DNA from: Effrenium voratum
Taxonomy: Eukaryota; Sar; Dinophyceae; Suessiales; Symbiodiniaceae
Direction: 5' to 3'
Length of the DNA stretch: 64,000 nucleotides
Assembly: GCA_963377175.1 (NCBI GenBank)
Contig: CAUJNA010001891.1
Location: 467,779 to 531,778 of the forward strand
Translations under genes and position numbers: made by a program
Part shown: piece by piece, positions 52,401 through 63,385 of the stretch
Position numbering within the stretch: position 1 is the stretch's first letter
How the letters are laid out: every line of letters starts with the position of its first letter
Notes under the pieces: model-generated
Database searches by the model: none
Seen by the model: the letters and a program-made list of their open reading frames with translations, nothing else
Told to the model about the DNA's origin: nothing

Positions 52401-52805
52401 TTGTTTTCTTTGGGGCTCGGTCCCCTTTTTTCCATGACGGTTTAAGGGAAAACCAAAAGGAGAACATCCAGATTACAATTTTGAGACGTACCTACATATC
52501 CTACTCGTTCGGAGTCAAAGGTGTGACTCCGGCGTGCATGTCAGGCACCAAGCGAATCCACCCTCTCGGTAGCACCCCTTATGGGATGTTTTGGTTAAAA
52601 AAAATGAATTTGGGAACCTTCATCGGTTCTCCCTTGCTCACCGACATCAAGTGAATTGAGCCATCCGCAATCAAACCCCGGTGTGACTCATTAGCCCCAA
52701 AAGACGCCCGGGGCCCATGGCCGGACACACCCTGAGCTCCCCGCCTGTGAGGAAATCCTTCCTGGTGATGGCAGGCCTCCGGTCCCAGATCCATTTACCA
52801 GAGGT

Positions 52806-52913
52806 GACTTCCATTTGCTGAAAATATGTTTCATGACCCCCCCGGGTTGAAGGGGACTCTCTGATAATTGTTGTCCATATTATTTTACCAGGGGATGTAT
52901 CCGCAAATGGAGG
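52806..52913. mobile_element. TIR element, family M2 (diverged)
   Basis: GACTTCCATTTGCTGAAAAT at the left, ATCCGCAAATGGAGGG at the right, with TTTTACCAGGGGA inside, as in the other M2 copies. Confidence 0.6.
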
Positions 52914-53050
52914 GTAACCAAGGGAGCCACCCTGAAATCTGATCCACTGAGCTAGGTGTGTGTGCGTGTGTGCGTGTGTGACAGATAGCGCGCACAGATA
53001 TTGGATGAATCAAATGATTCAGCAACGCCAAGGTCAAAGCTTGCATTTAG

Positions 53051-53638
53051 TTGCTTGTTCGTTTTCTCTCTGTGAAGCCATCTCTTTTGAGGGTTGTGAG
53101 GCTTGTGCGGCTGCGCCACGGGCCCCAGAATCCAGGCACCAGCCCCATGTTGAGGATGCAGCAAGCGGATGCAACAAGGAGCAGGATTCAGAGGGCGCTG
53201 GAAAGGCCAAAAGGAAGTTATTTAAACAATGATGGTGCAAACCGTTGTTTCAGCGGGGACCTGGCAACCTGTTTCTGTTCGCTTTGTCTGCTGAATCAAG
53301 TCCCCACCACTGATCAAAGAGGGGCTTCATCATCCCTCCAAGTGCAAGCAGATGGCGCAATTCCTTTAATTTTTTGGGTAGGGAGAGATTGTCGGGAGTT
53401 GTGCCAACATGCCATCCATCGCGACTTCGAGTTGCTTTGCATCTCCCCAATCGTTTTGTCCACTTGCTATGGTAGGAAACGGAGAATCAGCACCACCCAT
53501 CAGCTGAAAGAAACAATCCGGAAGTGTCAAAATTGGGGGGACTTTAAACCAGGTAACCCAAAAAAGGTACGGGACCCGTCCCGTCTTTTGCTTCGGAGAG
53601 TCGCAGGTGCTACCGAGTCATCTTCGACCTGGGCATAG
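53051..53638 (+). CDS. Long open frame, unrecognised
   Basis: 195 codons open on the + strand. The central stretch (MQQADATRSRIQRALERPKG) looks protein-like; the remainder has many Cys and Ser and no recognisable motif. It stops just before the M1 element at 53672. It may contain an exon, but a continuous gene of this length would be unusual here. Confidence 0.2.
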   Translation: MLVRFLSVKPSLLRVVRLVRLRHGPQNPGTSPMLRMQQADATRSRIQRALERPKGSYLNNDGANRCFSGDLATCFCSLCLLNQVPTTDQRGASSSLQVQADGAIPLIFWVGRDCRELCQHAIHRDFELLCISPIVLSTCYGRKRRISTTHQLKETIRKCQNWGDFKPGNPKKVRDPSRLLLRRVAGATESSSTWA

Positions 53639-53671
53639 GCCACCGAGTCCTTGACTTGAGGATCCAAGTCT

Positions 53672-53789
53672 CTTGGTGCGATAGGTAGGGAATGAGTTGG
53701 AATGATTCCAGCGACTCGCCTAAAGGAAACCACCAGTTGGATGGTTTGTAAGGGTCATTCCCTTCCCTCACTCCCTGCCTATCGCAAGA
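53672..53789. mobile_element. TIR element, family M1 (intact copy)
   Basis: TGCGATAGGTAGGGAATGAG at the left and CTCACTCCCTGCCTATCGCA at the right, 20 bp with two mismatches. The interior has GGAAACCACCAGTTGGATGG, like the copy at 969. Confidence 0.8.
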
Positions 53790-54234
53790 AAGCAAGTCCT
53801 TATGTCAGGGTTCGGAGTGCTTGAAAAAGCATGCACCCCTTTTAGGACGCCTAGGTGACTGGTGAATCAACCAATAATCATGGCGTTTTGTGAGGGGAAA
53901 CTAAGCACAGGCAACAGTCTCGTGTTGGCGTTTATCTGACCGTGAACAGTCTCAGAGACCAATACGTCGCATATATGTCCACCGTTTGCTGTCCCGCAAA
54001 CAGCGGCAGAAGCGGCCAGGGTTGACTCGCCTGCAGCAAGTAATTAAGAGACGAGCAACAGACCAGCCCAAACCGAGCAAGGATTGGCGGTCAAGTGGTT
54101 CCCATTGGCTGGGTTCCCCCCAAAAAATAGCGGCCTCCCCGGCTCGTCCGCTTGGAGTTCTGGGATTCCGCATGCAACCTTTTCCCGTCCAAAAAGGCCA
54201 CGTTCGCACACTGTGTCAGGGGGGAAGACTTGGC

Positions 54235-54335
54235 GGTTCCCAGCCGTCCCCTTAGTGTTTTGTGCTTTTCGGGTTTAGGGGGATTGTCCATTTAACCCAC
54301 TAAACATTGAACTTTTAGCAGGGGATCTGAGGCAG
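54235..54335 (+). repeat. Family M7 repeat
   Basis: GGTTCCCAGCCGTCCCCTTA at the left, then CGGGTTTAGGGGGATTGTCC, and TTTTAGCAGGGGATCTGAGG at the right. The 3' end is slightly diverged from the CAG-ended copies. Confidence 0.5.
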
Positions 54336-55387
54336 CCAATAATCGGCACGGTTGCCTGCAGGAAGGGTCGAAGTGACCCGCTGTGTGACTTGGCTTTTGG
54401 GTAGATTCCTTTGCCAGGGATGCCAGGACATTCCTGTTTTGCGCAGATTCCAACCCCATTTTGCCAAGACGAATCATCTCCCTCCACACAAAGTAGGTGG
54501 TCTGGTGTGACTTTTGCCATTGTCAGACGGCCTTTCAGGGTTGGCAGAGTTGGTCACGGCGCCTTTTGTGGCGGGCTACCGGTATACCCACCATGGTTTC
54601 CTCTCGTATGGCATACCAAGGACCTCTCGGGTTCCGTGGGAGGGGGGAGAGTCTGCCCTAGGCGGCCAACTTGTTGTATTCCGATGGCTTTTGAAGTTGC
54701 CCGAAGAAACCAACCCCGAAAAGCTTACCCAATTAACACCCACATCAGCCCCCAAATTATACGCTTCCCCAAAAGGATACGGTAAATTAGGGTGGTCTTA
54801 CCCCTGGTTTTTGTGGGGCCCTTCTCACACATTGACACATGATACTAAATAGTTTTGTCACTTACTAAAATTGGACATTGTGTGCAGACTATATACCATC
54901 AATATCCGGCCACCATTTCTTTTGGTTTTAAGTCCATGTTTCCCGATACCAGGATTGCGAAAATTTGGGGTTGCCAACGATTTTTGACAACCGCAGCCAC
55001 CTGGCCGCGAGTGTCAAGGAACGCCCTAAAGCACTTTGGGGGACAGAACCGCTTTTTTGATTGGCTCCCCTACCCCAAAAAAAAGGGTGGGTGAGTTTTT
55101 ACGGCTTTGGGGTTTTCCAGGTCCCGGGCTCCCCGGGTCCCCAGGGTCTCAACCCCCCCGAGCAGCCGAGAATTCGCCCGCCGAAGCCCGCGCCAGGCAT
55201 CCGTTCGGAGCCCTCCATTGGCGCGAAGCGCACGGGGGAGGAGGGAAGTGGCGCGCCTGGCGCGGAGCGTTGGTTTGACGAAGCCAAAAGGAACACCTGC
55301 CGCAATTGTTGTTTTTTTTTTTTTCTTGAGGGGGGTTCACGGAAAGAAGACACACCCCAAAGAGAGAAAGAGAAGGAGAAAGCGAAA

Positions 55388-55389
55388 GC

Positions 55390-55429
<40 letters not shown>

Positions 55430-55452
55430 GAGAGAGAGAGGTAGAGAGAGCT
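55388..55452 (+). repeat. (GA)n microsatellite
   Basis: AGAGAGAG with AGCGAAAG interruptions. The Arg/Glu and Ser/Leu frames here are artefacts. Confidence 0.9.
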
Positions 55453-55628
55453 TTCCGGGCAGTGCCTGGACCCGAGCCGTAAACCTTGCCCTCTAATGGA
55501 AGTGCGTCCTTCAAACCCATCCAGAAAGGGGTCCGCTATTTTGCAAGTGGAAAGGTGGGGGTGTCCCCCACAAGAAAAGTGTTTTGCCAATGCCCGCAGA
55601 TCAACTTCAATGAAGGGAAAGGAACACA

Positions 55629-55761
55629 TGGCCGTGGGTCAACACCAATGGTACCATTTTGGGTTTCGGTGCACCACCCATTTTAGCAAAACAAATCGTC
55701 TATTTTAGTGGTTGGTTTGGGATGTTCACTGGGTGTACGATTTGGGTTTTGACCCATAGCC
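55629..55761. mobile_element. TIR element, family M10
   Basis: GGCCGTGGGTCAACACC at the left, GGTTTTGACCCATAGCC at the right, with TGGTACCATTTTGGG and GATGTTCACTGGGTGTACG inside. A diverged copy lies at about 4411-4531; related pieces occur at 1478-1640, 30565-30625 and 61615-61725. Confidence 0.75.
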
Positions 55762-57064
55762 AAATGGGAAATCCAGTCCGCCGCGTCTGGGGCCGCCATT
55801 AAGGGAAGCTTCCAGTTGTGCCTCCTACCGTTTGGTTGGAACCAAGCCCAAAAAACCCAAGGGGGTGCTCAAGAAAAGCATCAGACTGAGTGAGGCTCCG
55901 TCGAGTGGTACCCTTGCTTCACCTTGGCGCAAACGTGACAGGGACTGGTTCTATAGGCAACCCCACCAGTCCACTTGAGTGCAACCAGCCCAAAAGAGGG
56001 TTCCCAAAATGTGAGATCCTTTGTTGGAATGGTTTGAAGGGTAACCCATATAGGGAACCACACCAAAAGTGTTTTTACGCACGAATCTCCACCTATGTCG
56101 ACCAAAGGGTCTGGTAGAAATTCACACCCAGGACGTGTCACACCCAATGTGGGCCCAACGGAGCCGACCAAATCGTGGAACTGTTTTGCTGAAGGACACA
56201 AATGGACAGAGAGGGGCAGAAAGAACATCCATGGGCGGCTTTGATCTTTCCAAGCCTACCTTCAAAACCACAGATTCATACTTGTTTGGACCTTTACCAA
56301 TACTACTTTCAACAGGAAGTCCCTTTACCAATCCCTGAAAGAACTCCACACACCTTTCTTCTTCATGGCCTCGGCTTGTTCCAGGACCTGCTGATGGGCG
56401 AATGCTTCGAGATCAAGAGTGAGGCTGGCTGTCGACGTCTCCATCGGGGGCTGGCGTCGCTATGCCCCATGTTGGCGACAAAGACATCACCGAAACCGGG
56501 CCCAATTCAAGTGAGGTTCCTGTTGTGGCGTGAACTTTGCGGTTGGTAGGGTCGTTATAATTTCGTGGGGTGAATTTGCCGTTGATGGGGTCGTGGTCTT
56601 GGTGGCATTGAGTTTGGGCATGCTTCACAAGCCATTTTGAGGCTCCAAAATGCGTCGATTGCCCAGGGGTACTGGTAGTTTGTGGGTGTATTACCCTAAG
56701 GTGGTTGCCGGAAAGACCCCATCAGACATGCGGGGGGGCATTGACCAAAATGGCAGTGGTTCCGTATGTTTCCAACTTGTTTGGGTGGTCAGGTGAAACA
56801 TCACCTTTCCGGGTGTCATGTTTTTGTTTGAAGGCGACCCAGACAACTACAAACAAAGGTGGTTTCAACCATTAGTGCCAGTTAGTGCAGAGAAGTGGTT
56901 TGGGTAACCTCAAGTACCCAGCTCTGTCCAAGGCGAACGTGGCTTTTAGTTCCGGGTCCTTACGGGCCGAGTGAGAACCGATGAGAACCCATGGTCGGCT
57001 TGATCCCGAAGAGGTTCAATAAGCAACTCGTGCAAACAATTCAATGCGGATCTTGCAGGGAGTA

Positions 57065-57100
57065 GTCGTTTTTGTTTGTTTGTTTGTTTGTTTGTTTGTT
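57065..57100 (+). repeat. (GTTT)n microsatellite
   Basis: Seven GTTT units in the pyrimidine/T-rich stretch that precedes the exon at 57148. Confidence 0.8.
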
Positions 57101-57147
57101 TGGTGTGTTTTCTTTTTTTTTTGGTTTTCCTTTTTTTTTTCTCGCAG

Positions 57148-57314
57148 GTTTGGGTGCCCTCTACGCCCCTGCCACCCACGTTGCACTGGGTGGCTTCCGA
57201 AGCCGCGGGGAACGCCAGGTGCGCCGGGCGGGGCGCCGCTACTTCGAGCTCCTGGATGGCCGCGGCTGGGTCTTCGACTGGCGGCTGGGACTTAACGGAA
57301 GGCTGAATCACTGA
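57148..57314 (+). CDS. Terminal exon with an SH3-like DGRGW motif (unknown protein)
   Basis: A T-rich tract ends CTCGCAG at 57141-57147. The exon opens with two bases of a codon, encodes LGALYAPATHVALGGFRSRG then RQVRRAGRRYFELLDGRGWV and FDWRLGLNGRLNH, and stops at TGA 57312-57314. The pattern basic-G-R-x-Y-x-E-L-x-DGRGWVF resembles SH3-like beta barrels common at the ends of dinoflagellate proteins, in which the DGRGW loop is conserved. GC content is far above the flanking T-rich DNA. Upstream exons were not identified. Confidence 0.5.
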
Positions 57315-57779
57315 AGCGCTTGGGCTGTTCTTTGGGCAGTTCTTTGGTTTGTTACTGTGTGTTTTGTTGTATTCTGTATTGTGTTTGGCTTGTTGCTGAT
57401 GTGTGTGTGTGTGTTTTGTTGGTTTATTTGGCTGCTTGGTTGGTTGGTTGGTTTGTTCTTGGCATGTTCATCATTCAGTTTATGGTTTTGTTTCGAAGGC
57501 TCTTCTGACAAGGTCCTTTGTTTTTGTTTTTGTTGATTTTTGCTTTGCTTTGTTCGCGCTGTTTGTTTTGCATGGTATGACTGGCTTGTTCTGTGTTTAG
57601 TATTTAGTGTTTTACTTTCTTGGGTTCTGTTTCATGTTGTTGTTGGCTTTTGGGGGTCGTGTTTGTTCTGTTCTTTGCTTTCTTGGGTTCTGCTCACGTG
57701 GTTTGTTGCTTTATGGGGCTCTGCTTCTCTTAGATTCTTTGCTTGTTTAGGTTCTAAAGATCTCTTCATTGTTTGGTTG

Positions 57780-57803
57780 GCGGGGGGGGGGGGGGGGGGG
57801 GGG
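57780..57803 (+). repeat. Poly-G run
   Basis: A run of about 24 G; length may be unreliable in any assembly. A shorter poly-C run occurs at 5740-5755. Confidence 0.9.
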
Positions 57804-57939
57804 GCAGGGGTTCTGCATAGAACCAAGTTGTTGGTGTTTTGTGTCAACATATCAGGGGCGGCCGGCTGCCCCCGGGCTGGGGTGCCGGAGAAAACAGCAA
57901 CGCACGAGGGGCAAGGGGGTGGCGGGGCTGGACAATGAA

Positions 57940-58040
57940 TATACGTGTATATATATATATATAGATGTAGATATATATATATATATGTATTTATATGAAA
58001 TATACATATCCCGTATGTATATATATATATATATACATAT
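57940..58040. repeat. TATATA microsatellite
   Basis: Three alternating TA tracts with ATGTAG/CATATC interruptions. Confidence 0.85.
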
Positions 58041-58699
58041 ACACGTCACCACATGTATTTGGCACAAGTATGGGTGTGTCTTATTTTCATGATAGCCATT
58101 TTTGGAGTTGCTTGAAATGAAGGGTCATCACAAGGGAAAGCATCCTGCTGTATGTCAAGACAGAACTTTCAACTTGAGGGAGGTAAGCCGCGTGTTTGGG
58201 GTGCATGAGTGCATGAATGATTGCCGGTGTGTTTGTTAAGCTGTCTCATAAATTGCACATCGCTCACAGCGTTGTTGTTTTTTTTCCGCGATTCGCGGAT
58301 GTGCATTTGTCTCAGTTTGCAAGTTTGCAAACAGCCTTTTTGATAATTTACATTCTAGCTTTGGTGCAATCTTTGGATAAGACCCTAGCTTTTCAAGTGA
58401 TTCCCTTGACGTTTGGATTAGGGAGCGGCGTTGCGTGTCTGAATTATGGTTGGACATTTGTCTAGCGTTTGCTTTTTGGTTAAACCTGGGCTCAAAGTCA
58501 AAGCTAGGTGGACTCCTGGGGGGGTGTTTTCTCAAAGTGATCCAGATTCCCTCTATGAATGGGACACCACCACATGTCCCCACAACCACTGGTTATTCTC
58601 GCAAAGTTCCTGGGTAGTTTGTGCATCATATGTCATAGCCAGCTCACCGATTCGTTAAAACAAGTTCACCATGACATTCTGTAGGTCCTTTACTTGGCC

Positions 58700-58772
58700 C
58701 CGAAGCCCAGCCCGGTAAATATGAGGGCCTTGAAGCCCCAAAGGCCTCAAATGAGGTCTTGGACTTTTAGGG
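58700..58772. mobile_element. TIR element, family M6 (reverse orientation, diverged)
   Basis: ATGAGGGCCTTGAAGCCCC then AGGCCTCAAATGAGGTCTTG and a degenerate right end (GGACTTTTAGGG). Confidence 0.5.
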
Positions 58773-59360
58773 TGGATATGTCTGATTTCGGGTTTTGGAC
58801 ATATTGTAGAATGTGCAGATGACTATGTTTGGCTTGCCCGCTTGACGCCAAGGACTGAGATGGGCGGCGAGCGAGTAGAGCTTATCGAGCCCTTCGGCTG
58901 CATTGTCGTGATTCCATGTGTAAAGATTGACCAAGACCTCTTTCGAAAATCAAGAGGAACATGGATGCTTTCTCCTATACCGGAAACTGGAATCCACTGG
59001 GTATGATTGTTCGATGGGGAGGCAAGGGGTTGCATTTGTGTTACTGCAGGGGGATACTTGTAGGGAACGTGCTCTCACAGTGGGATTACCTGATTACCTT
59101 TGCCTCTCTTGATTTTGCTTGTTTTCTCGACGACATCGATTTTATAGGAGTATGCCTCAAGAGGGACAGTGCTGATCTCAGCGAATAAGTACGGTTTCAG
59201 TGGGGTTCAACTCATTCAACACCAAATTGTCCAAAGGGACACCGCTCGGTTGTGATTGGCCAACCCCAAACCATTCGCAGCCAAGACGCATCGAGGGCTC
59301 TCCGAGTTTCAGAGCTGGGGTGGTCCTAAAAATTGACAGGCTCCAAATTGGTTGGTCTTG

Positions 59361-59468
59361 TAGGTCCAGTAGTGCCCTGTTGCCTTGTTTTGGCGGAGGG
59401 TTCCCCTACTAAAACAGACGAAACAGAAAAAAGTTGGTACCAACTTATTCTAACCCCACTGGAGGACT
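59361..59468. mobile_element. TIR element, family M3
   Basis: TAGGTCCAGTAGTGCCC at the left, ACTGGAGGACT at the right, with GGAGGGTTCCCCTACTAAAA inside. Confidence 0.7.
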
Positions 59469-59606
59469 CAGTTTTTCTGTCTGGCTTCCCCTCAAAACCA
59501 ATGAATTTAGGGGGTTTCCGACGAAATGAGAAACGCTCCGTGGCCTTGGCAAGCGCTCAGCGGTGTCCACTGCCTGATGGTTTATCTCCAACCGTGAACC
59601 GCGAGT

Positions 59607-59738
59607 CTAGGGGTAACTTCCATTTCCATTCTGAACCCAGGGATCCGAATCTTTTTAGACAACAAAAAAAACTTGGGGTACTGGCGATCGGTTTTTGAAA
59701 AGAAGGATGGCTAAAAAGAATGGGGAATCACCCCCTAG
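59607..59738. mobile_element. TIR element, family M4 (copy 3)
   Basis: CTAGGGGTAACTTCCATTTCC at the left is partly complementary to AAAGAATGGGGAATCACCCC with CTAG at the right. The interior is more diverged than in the other copies. Confidence 0.65.
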
Positions 59739-59800
59739 AAATAGTTCTTCCCATAGATCCTCCCTTTGCGCGCAGCAAGCAGGCGCCCAAGATTTTGCAG

Positions 59801-59910
59801 GGACGCTGGCTTTATGCTGGTTCCGCTCTCATCCTGAAAGATGTGGACACAACGGGAATCACGCACAATGGGGAATGCCAAGGGCGCATGTCCTTCTTGT
59901 TTCCCAGAAG
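59801..59910 (+). CDS. Possible exon (unrecognised)
   Basis: Follows GATTTTGCAG and encodes GRWLYAGSALILKDVDTTG then ITHNGECQGRMSFLFP in phase 0. The G-x-W...I-L-x-D-x-x-x-x-x-I-T-x-N-G spacing looks like a short beta-sheet module and the composition is protein-like. Limits at the 3' side are unclear. Confidence 0.3.
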
Positions 59911-60280
59911 TAGACCGAGAATCAAAGCAACATCGAGAGCCCCTAGATTCCTTCAGCCAAGCCCGAGCCCTGCTCTCTGCGACTTTTCACCCACGGGTGC
60001 AATTTGGGTCAACATATATCTGGGCTCGAAAGAGGGGTTTGTCTCCCAAATACGGGAATCCATCCTTGAACAGGGGCTCTCAGTTTCCTCGTGTTTTCCT
60101 TTTAACCGACCACACCAACATGCCATTCAACGATGGATCTTTGGAGAAAAGATATAGGTATGTCTCATGATAGGGGGTCCCCAAAAGACTAGGAATGGAT
60201 AGGAGGTCGCCAACAAAAAATGTGGTTCTCCTTTAAATGGTCCTGTAGACCAACCTCAACAAGGGCATTTCCATCCACAG

Positions 60281-60364
60281 GGTGGCTAAGCCGGGTGACT
60301 TCAGGTTGGCGGCGCAGCTTTACACCGCCGCTTGGCTCAGCGATGAGATTGGTCGCTGCGTGGG
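60281..60364 (+). CDS. Possible internal exon (unrecognised)
   Basis: Follows CCATCCACAG and encodes VAKPGDFRLAAQLYTAAWLS then DEIGRCVG, with a GT donor at 60361 or 60365. Amphipathic and GC-rich, consistent with an exon of the same unidentified gene as 59801-59910, though phases cannot be checked without the exon limits. Confidence 0.3.
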
Positions 60365-60389
60365 TGAAAATTCACAGGTTTCAGCTCAA

Positions 60390-60459
60390 AACTGAGGCCT
60401 TTCGGGGTTGAGGGCCCTCATATTTAGGGTCCCTACAAAACTCCTAAAATCTCCTAGGG
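60390..60459. mobile_element. TIR element, family M6 (partial)
   Basis: TGAGGCCTTTCGGGGTTGAG, then GGCCCTCATATTTAGGGTCC, ending ATCTCCTAGGG. The left TIR is lost. Confidence 0.5.
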
Positions 60460-60998
60460 AAAGTCCTCCATTCAGTGTGGTTCCTTGTTCTTGAATCGAA
60501 GATGTTTGCCCCAAAAGGGCATGCAAGGATGGTGACTAGGGATACTTGCGCCATTTGATATTTGTCAAGGACCCGACAATGGTGGCAACCCCAAAAGGGT
60601 ATCCCTCTTAGGCCTTGCCGACAAACGAAGGCGCTAACACTGGGCTGTATAGAGATCGCCTGCCTGGGGTCAGCTTCTTGGTAACCCCTGGGTTCATTCC
60701 CAAAACCATGGGTCACGCCCTACCTATCCCCTATAAACCATCCGTCTGGTGGCTTCCCTTAAGGAAAGAGCCCTGGGTTCGACCCCCTACCACGGACCAC
60801 TCCCAACACGCCATCGCCGCCAGCGCTTCTTCAGCGCCGCCTCTCCGCCTCGCAGGTGGCCTTCCCTGATGGCATGAACGGAATCGCCTGGAGTCCGCGC
60901 CTCAGAGCGCTCAGAGGGACCAATTTGGTTGCGGTGATCCAGTTACGTGTCAACCTCCAAAGAAAGTACCCTCAAAACTGAGCTGGTGGTTGCTTGTG

Positions 60999-61121
60999 AG
61001 CTTCCATTTGGTGAAATGAATATTTGTTTCTTTCTTTTTTTTCCCCTGTTGGCTTTGAAGTTGGAATCTATCACTACTGGAAATATTTGTTTTTATTCTT
61101 TCCAGGGGACTTAAGCAAATG
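60999..61121. mobile_element. TIR element, family M2
   Basis: AGCTTCCATTTGGTGAAATG at the left, GGGGACTTAAGCAAATG at the right. The interior has TGGAATCTATCACTACTGG, shared with 30171 and 45925. Confidence 0.7.
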
Positions 61122-61437
61122 CAGGGGGGGGGGGAGCTGAACGCTTTTGGGCCAAAGGGGCTGTCCTATGAAGTTGAATGGAAGCGCAAAACCCTGGGAT
61201 TCAGTTACCCCCAGCAAAACAATGGTTGGGTTCATATCACCACCAATACTTACCGAAGGATGTTCCAAATTGGGTCGAACCCCAGGGCAAAGGTAAATCC
61301 CTACCTTTTCGGTGTGTCCCCTATCTTGCAGCATACCCAGGCCCATACCTGTATATGGAGCGCAGTCCAAAGACCGATTTCTTTGCTTGGAGTTGCCAGG
61401 GATTGTGATCAACTTCGGAGAAAACTTAGAATGTGAA

Positions 61438-61554
61438 CTAGGTCCCCCAGTAGTGCGCTTGTACCGTTTTCTTTTTGGGGGAGGGTTCCCCTACTAAAAC
61501 AGACTACAGAAAAAGTTGGTACCCTTATTCCAACCTCTCTACTCGAGGACCTAG
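61438..61554. mobile_element. TIR element, family M3 (complete)
   Basis: CTAGGTCCCCCAGTAG at the left, CTACTCGAGGACCTAG at the right, 16 bp TIRs with two mismatches, 117 bp in all. Confidence 0.85.
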
Positions 61555-61559
61555 GTGAA

Positions 61560-63260
61560 GGGTTCCTACGGGAGCCTTGGCCACCACCCACAGATGGAGT
61601 CTTGACCACAGCACACACGAATTTGGGTCAAAAATAGGGTAACCCCAAAATGGAAGCCTGGTAAATGGAAACATGGACTAAAATATGCGGTACATTTCCA
61701 GTTGGTTTTATTTTGACCTACACCCACATGAATTTGGGTGGCATTTTGTTGGAAGGGATTGAGCTTTCTCTTCCAAGTCTTTGGAGCTACAGGAGATGGC
61801 TACCTGAAATCTAAAATAGGGAGCATCCTGGTTGGATGGTGCAAGAGGGACACAAATGGTAGTCTTCGCGCAAAACTGGGATCTCTGTTGAAAACAAGAT
61901 ATTTGAAGGTTCACAAAACGTGGATCAGACTCACACACATCAGGCAACTCCTAGTTGATGATGTAGACTGGTGGTTTGGGATGTTAAGGGGCAGCTTCAA
62001 ATCTTTTGGGAAAAGCCAACATTTTCAGACCGAAAACACCCTGCTTGGTGCATGAGGCTCCGACCCCACGATGCGGTTTTGCACGGTGAACGGCTTCACC
62101 AACGAGGCCGAAACTGGGCGATTCAACCGAAAACATGTGACCACGACCTCCCCCCAAAAAGTGCACGAGAGCGTGGGGAACCTTGGAGGTCGACTGAAGT
62201 CATTTTCAAGGTGCAGGTCTCAAAGCTGTTTTGTTTGAGCTCCATGTAGTTTAAGCAGTATACCGTTACTTGTTTATTTTTATTTTTGCGGATTCTTATG
62301 GTTGGAAGCCCTGATCTTCCAACTTGTTGATGGTTGCCAACTGATGGTTTCCGATTGGTTCCAGCCAATTGATGGTTTCCGATTGGTTCCAATCAAGCTT
62401 GTTTCGTTTGGCAACTGAAAGATTGTGGCTCGACGCATGATGACCAGGCGTCGCCCAAACAGCCTTTGAGGCCGCATTTTTGTCGCAAGGGCCACCTTGT
62501 TCAAAGCTAGTACGTGCCTGCTTCCCCGCAAGGTGGCATAGTATAACCCAGTTTCCTAGCACCCTTTTTCCTTTTCTGGGCCTTTTGTCCTTTCGCTGGA
62601 GGGGTACAGGAGGTCTCATGTTAATCAGCGGATTTGCCTTTGGGTTAAGAATTTGGTCGGTGCTTTCCCAATGCGCCTACACCACCCTTGGTGGCCCCTT
62701 TTTGGGCTCCTAGGGTTTCACTCACGAGGGCTTTTTCCCAGACCCGGGGGTTGCAGTTTTGCTGGCCCCCTTTTTGGGGGCGTTTTTGAGGGGCTTCAAC
62801 CGAGCGTCTGAGAGGGTGGTCCAGTTCTCGTCGAGTCGGATGTTTTCCGTCCAAGCTGTGGAGGTGATGTGGGGACAAATGCCGCCTTGGAAAGCATGGG
62901 ACGTCCAAATTAAGGGAGGTCGCATTTGACCTCTAAACCATCCAAAAACGGGGCCGACCCCGATAGTTTTGCGGACACAGTGGAATTACAGATGTGCCCC
63001 AGTGGGCTTTCTGGGATGTAGTTGGCACACACAATCCTTTGGACGGGGTATCGAGTTCTTCGAACGGATGGGTTCGACTCACACGATGATCAACTGGGCA
63101 GAGCGCATCCCACGGGCGGCATTGCCGTGCATCATTTGCTCATGATGTTTTAGTGTTCGAACGTTGGCTTTAGATGGAACTTGTCATACCTGTAGGACCG
63201 GTTTGCCTCGCTGATTTGGGGTGAGTACGTTTTACTGCTCTTCATAAATCGTGTTACCTC
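61560..63260. other. No supported gene
   Basis: Contains an M10-like segment (61615-61725) and a direct repeat of GATGGTTTCCGATTGGTTCC at 62341 and 62371 (period 30). A + frame from about 62070 (MRFCTVNGFTNEAETGRFNR) is weakly protein-like. Nothing could be identified. Confidence 0.4.
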
Positions 63261-63264
63261 ACTC

Positions 63265-63385
63265 CCTGAGTTCCTGGACTCTAAACGTTTTGAGAAGACC
63301 ATCTTAGTGGTAAATATAAAGTTCGGACTTGTTTTGGCCTATCCACTCAGGAAGTGAGTGTCGTGAGGACCCGCTCAGTTCTTTG
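63265..63385 (+). repeat. Family M11 repeat
   Basis: CTGAGTTCCTGGACTCTAAA, TTTTGAGAAGACCATCTTAG, and GGCCTATCCACTCAGGAAGTG, ending GACCCGCTCAG. The first block is also present in the intron at 47450-47654. Confidence 0.6.
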
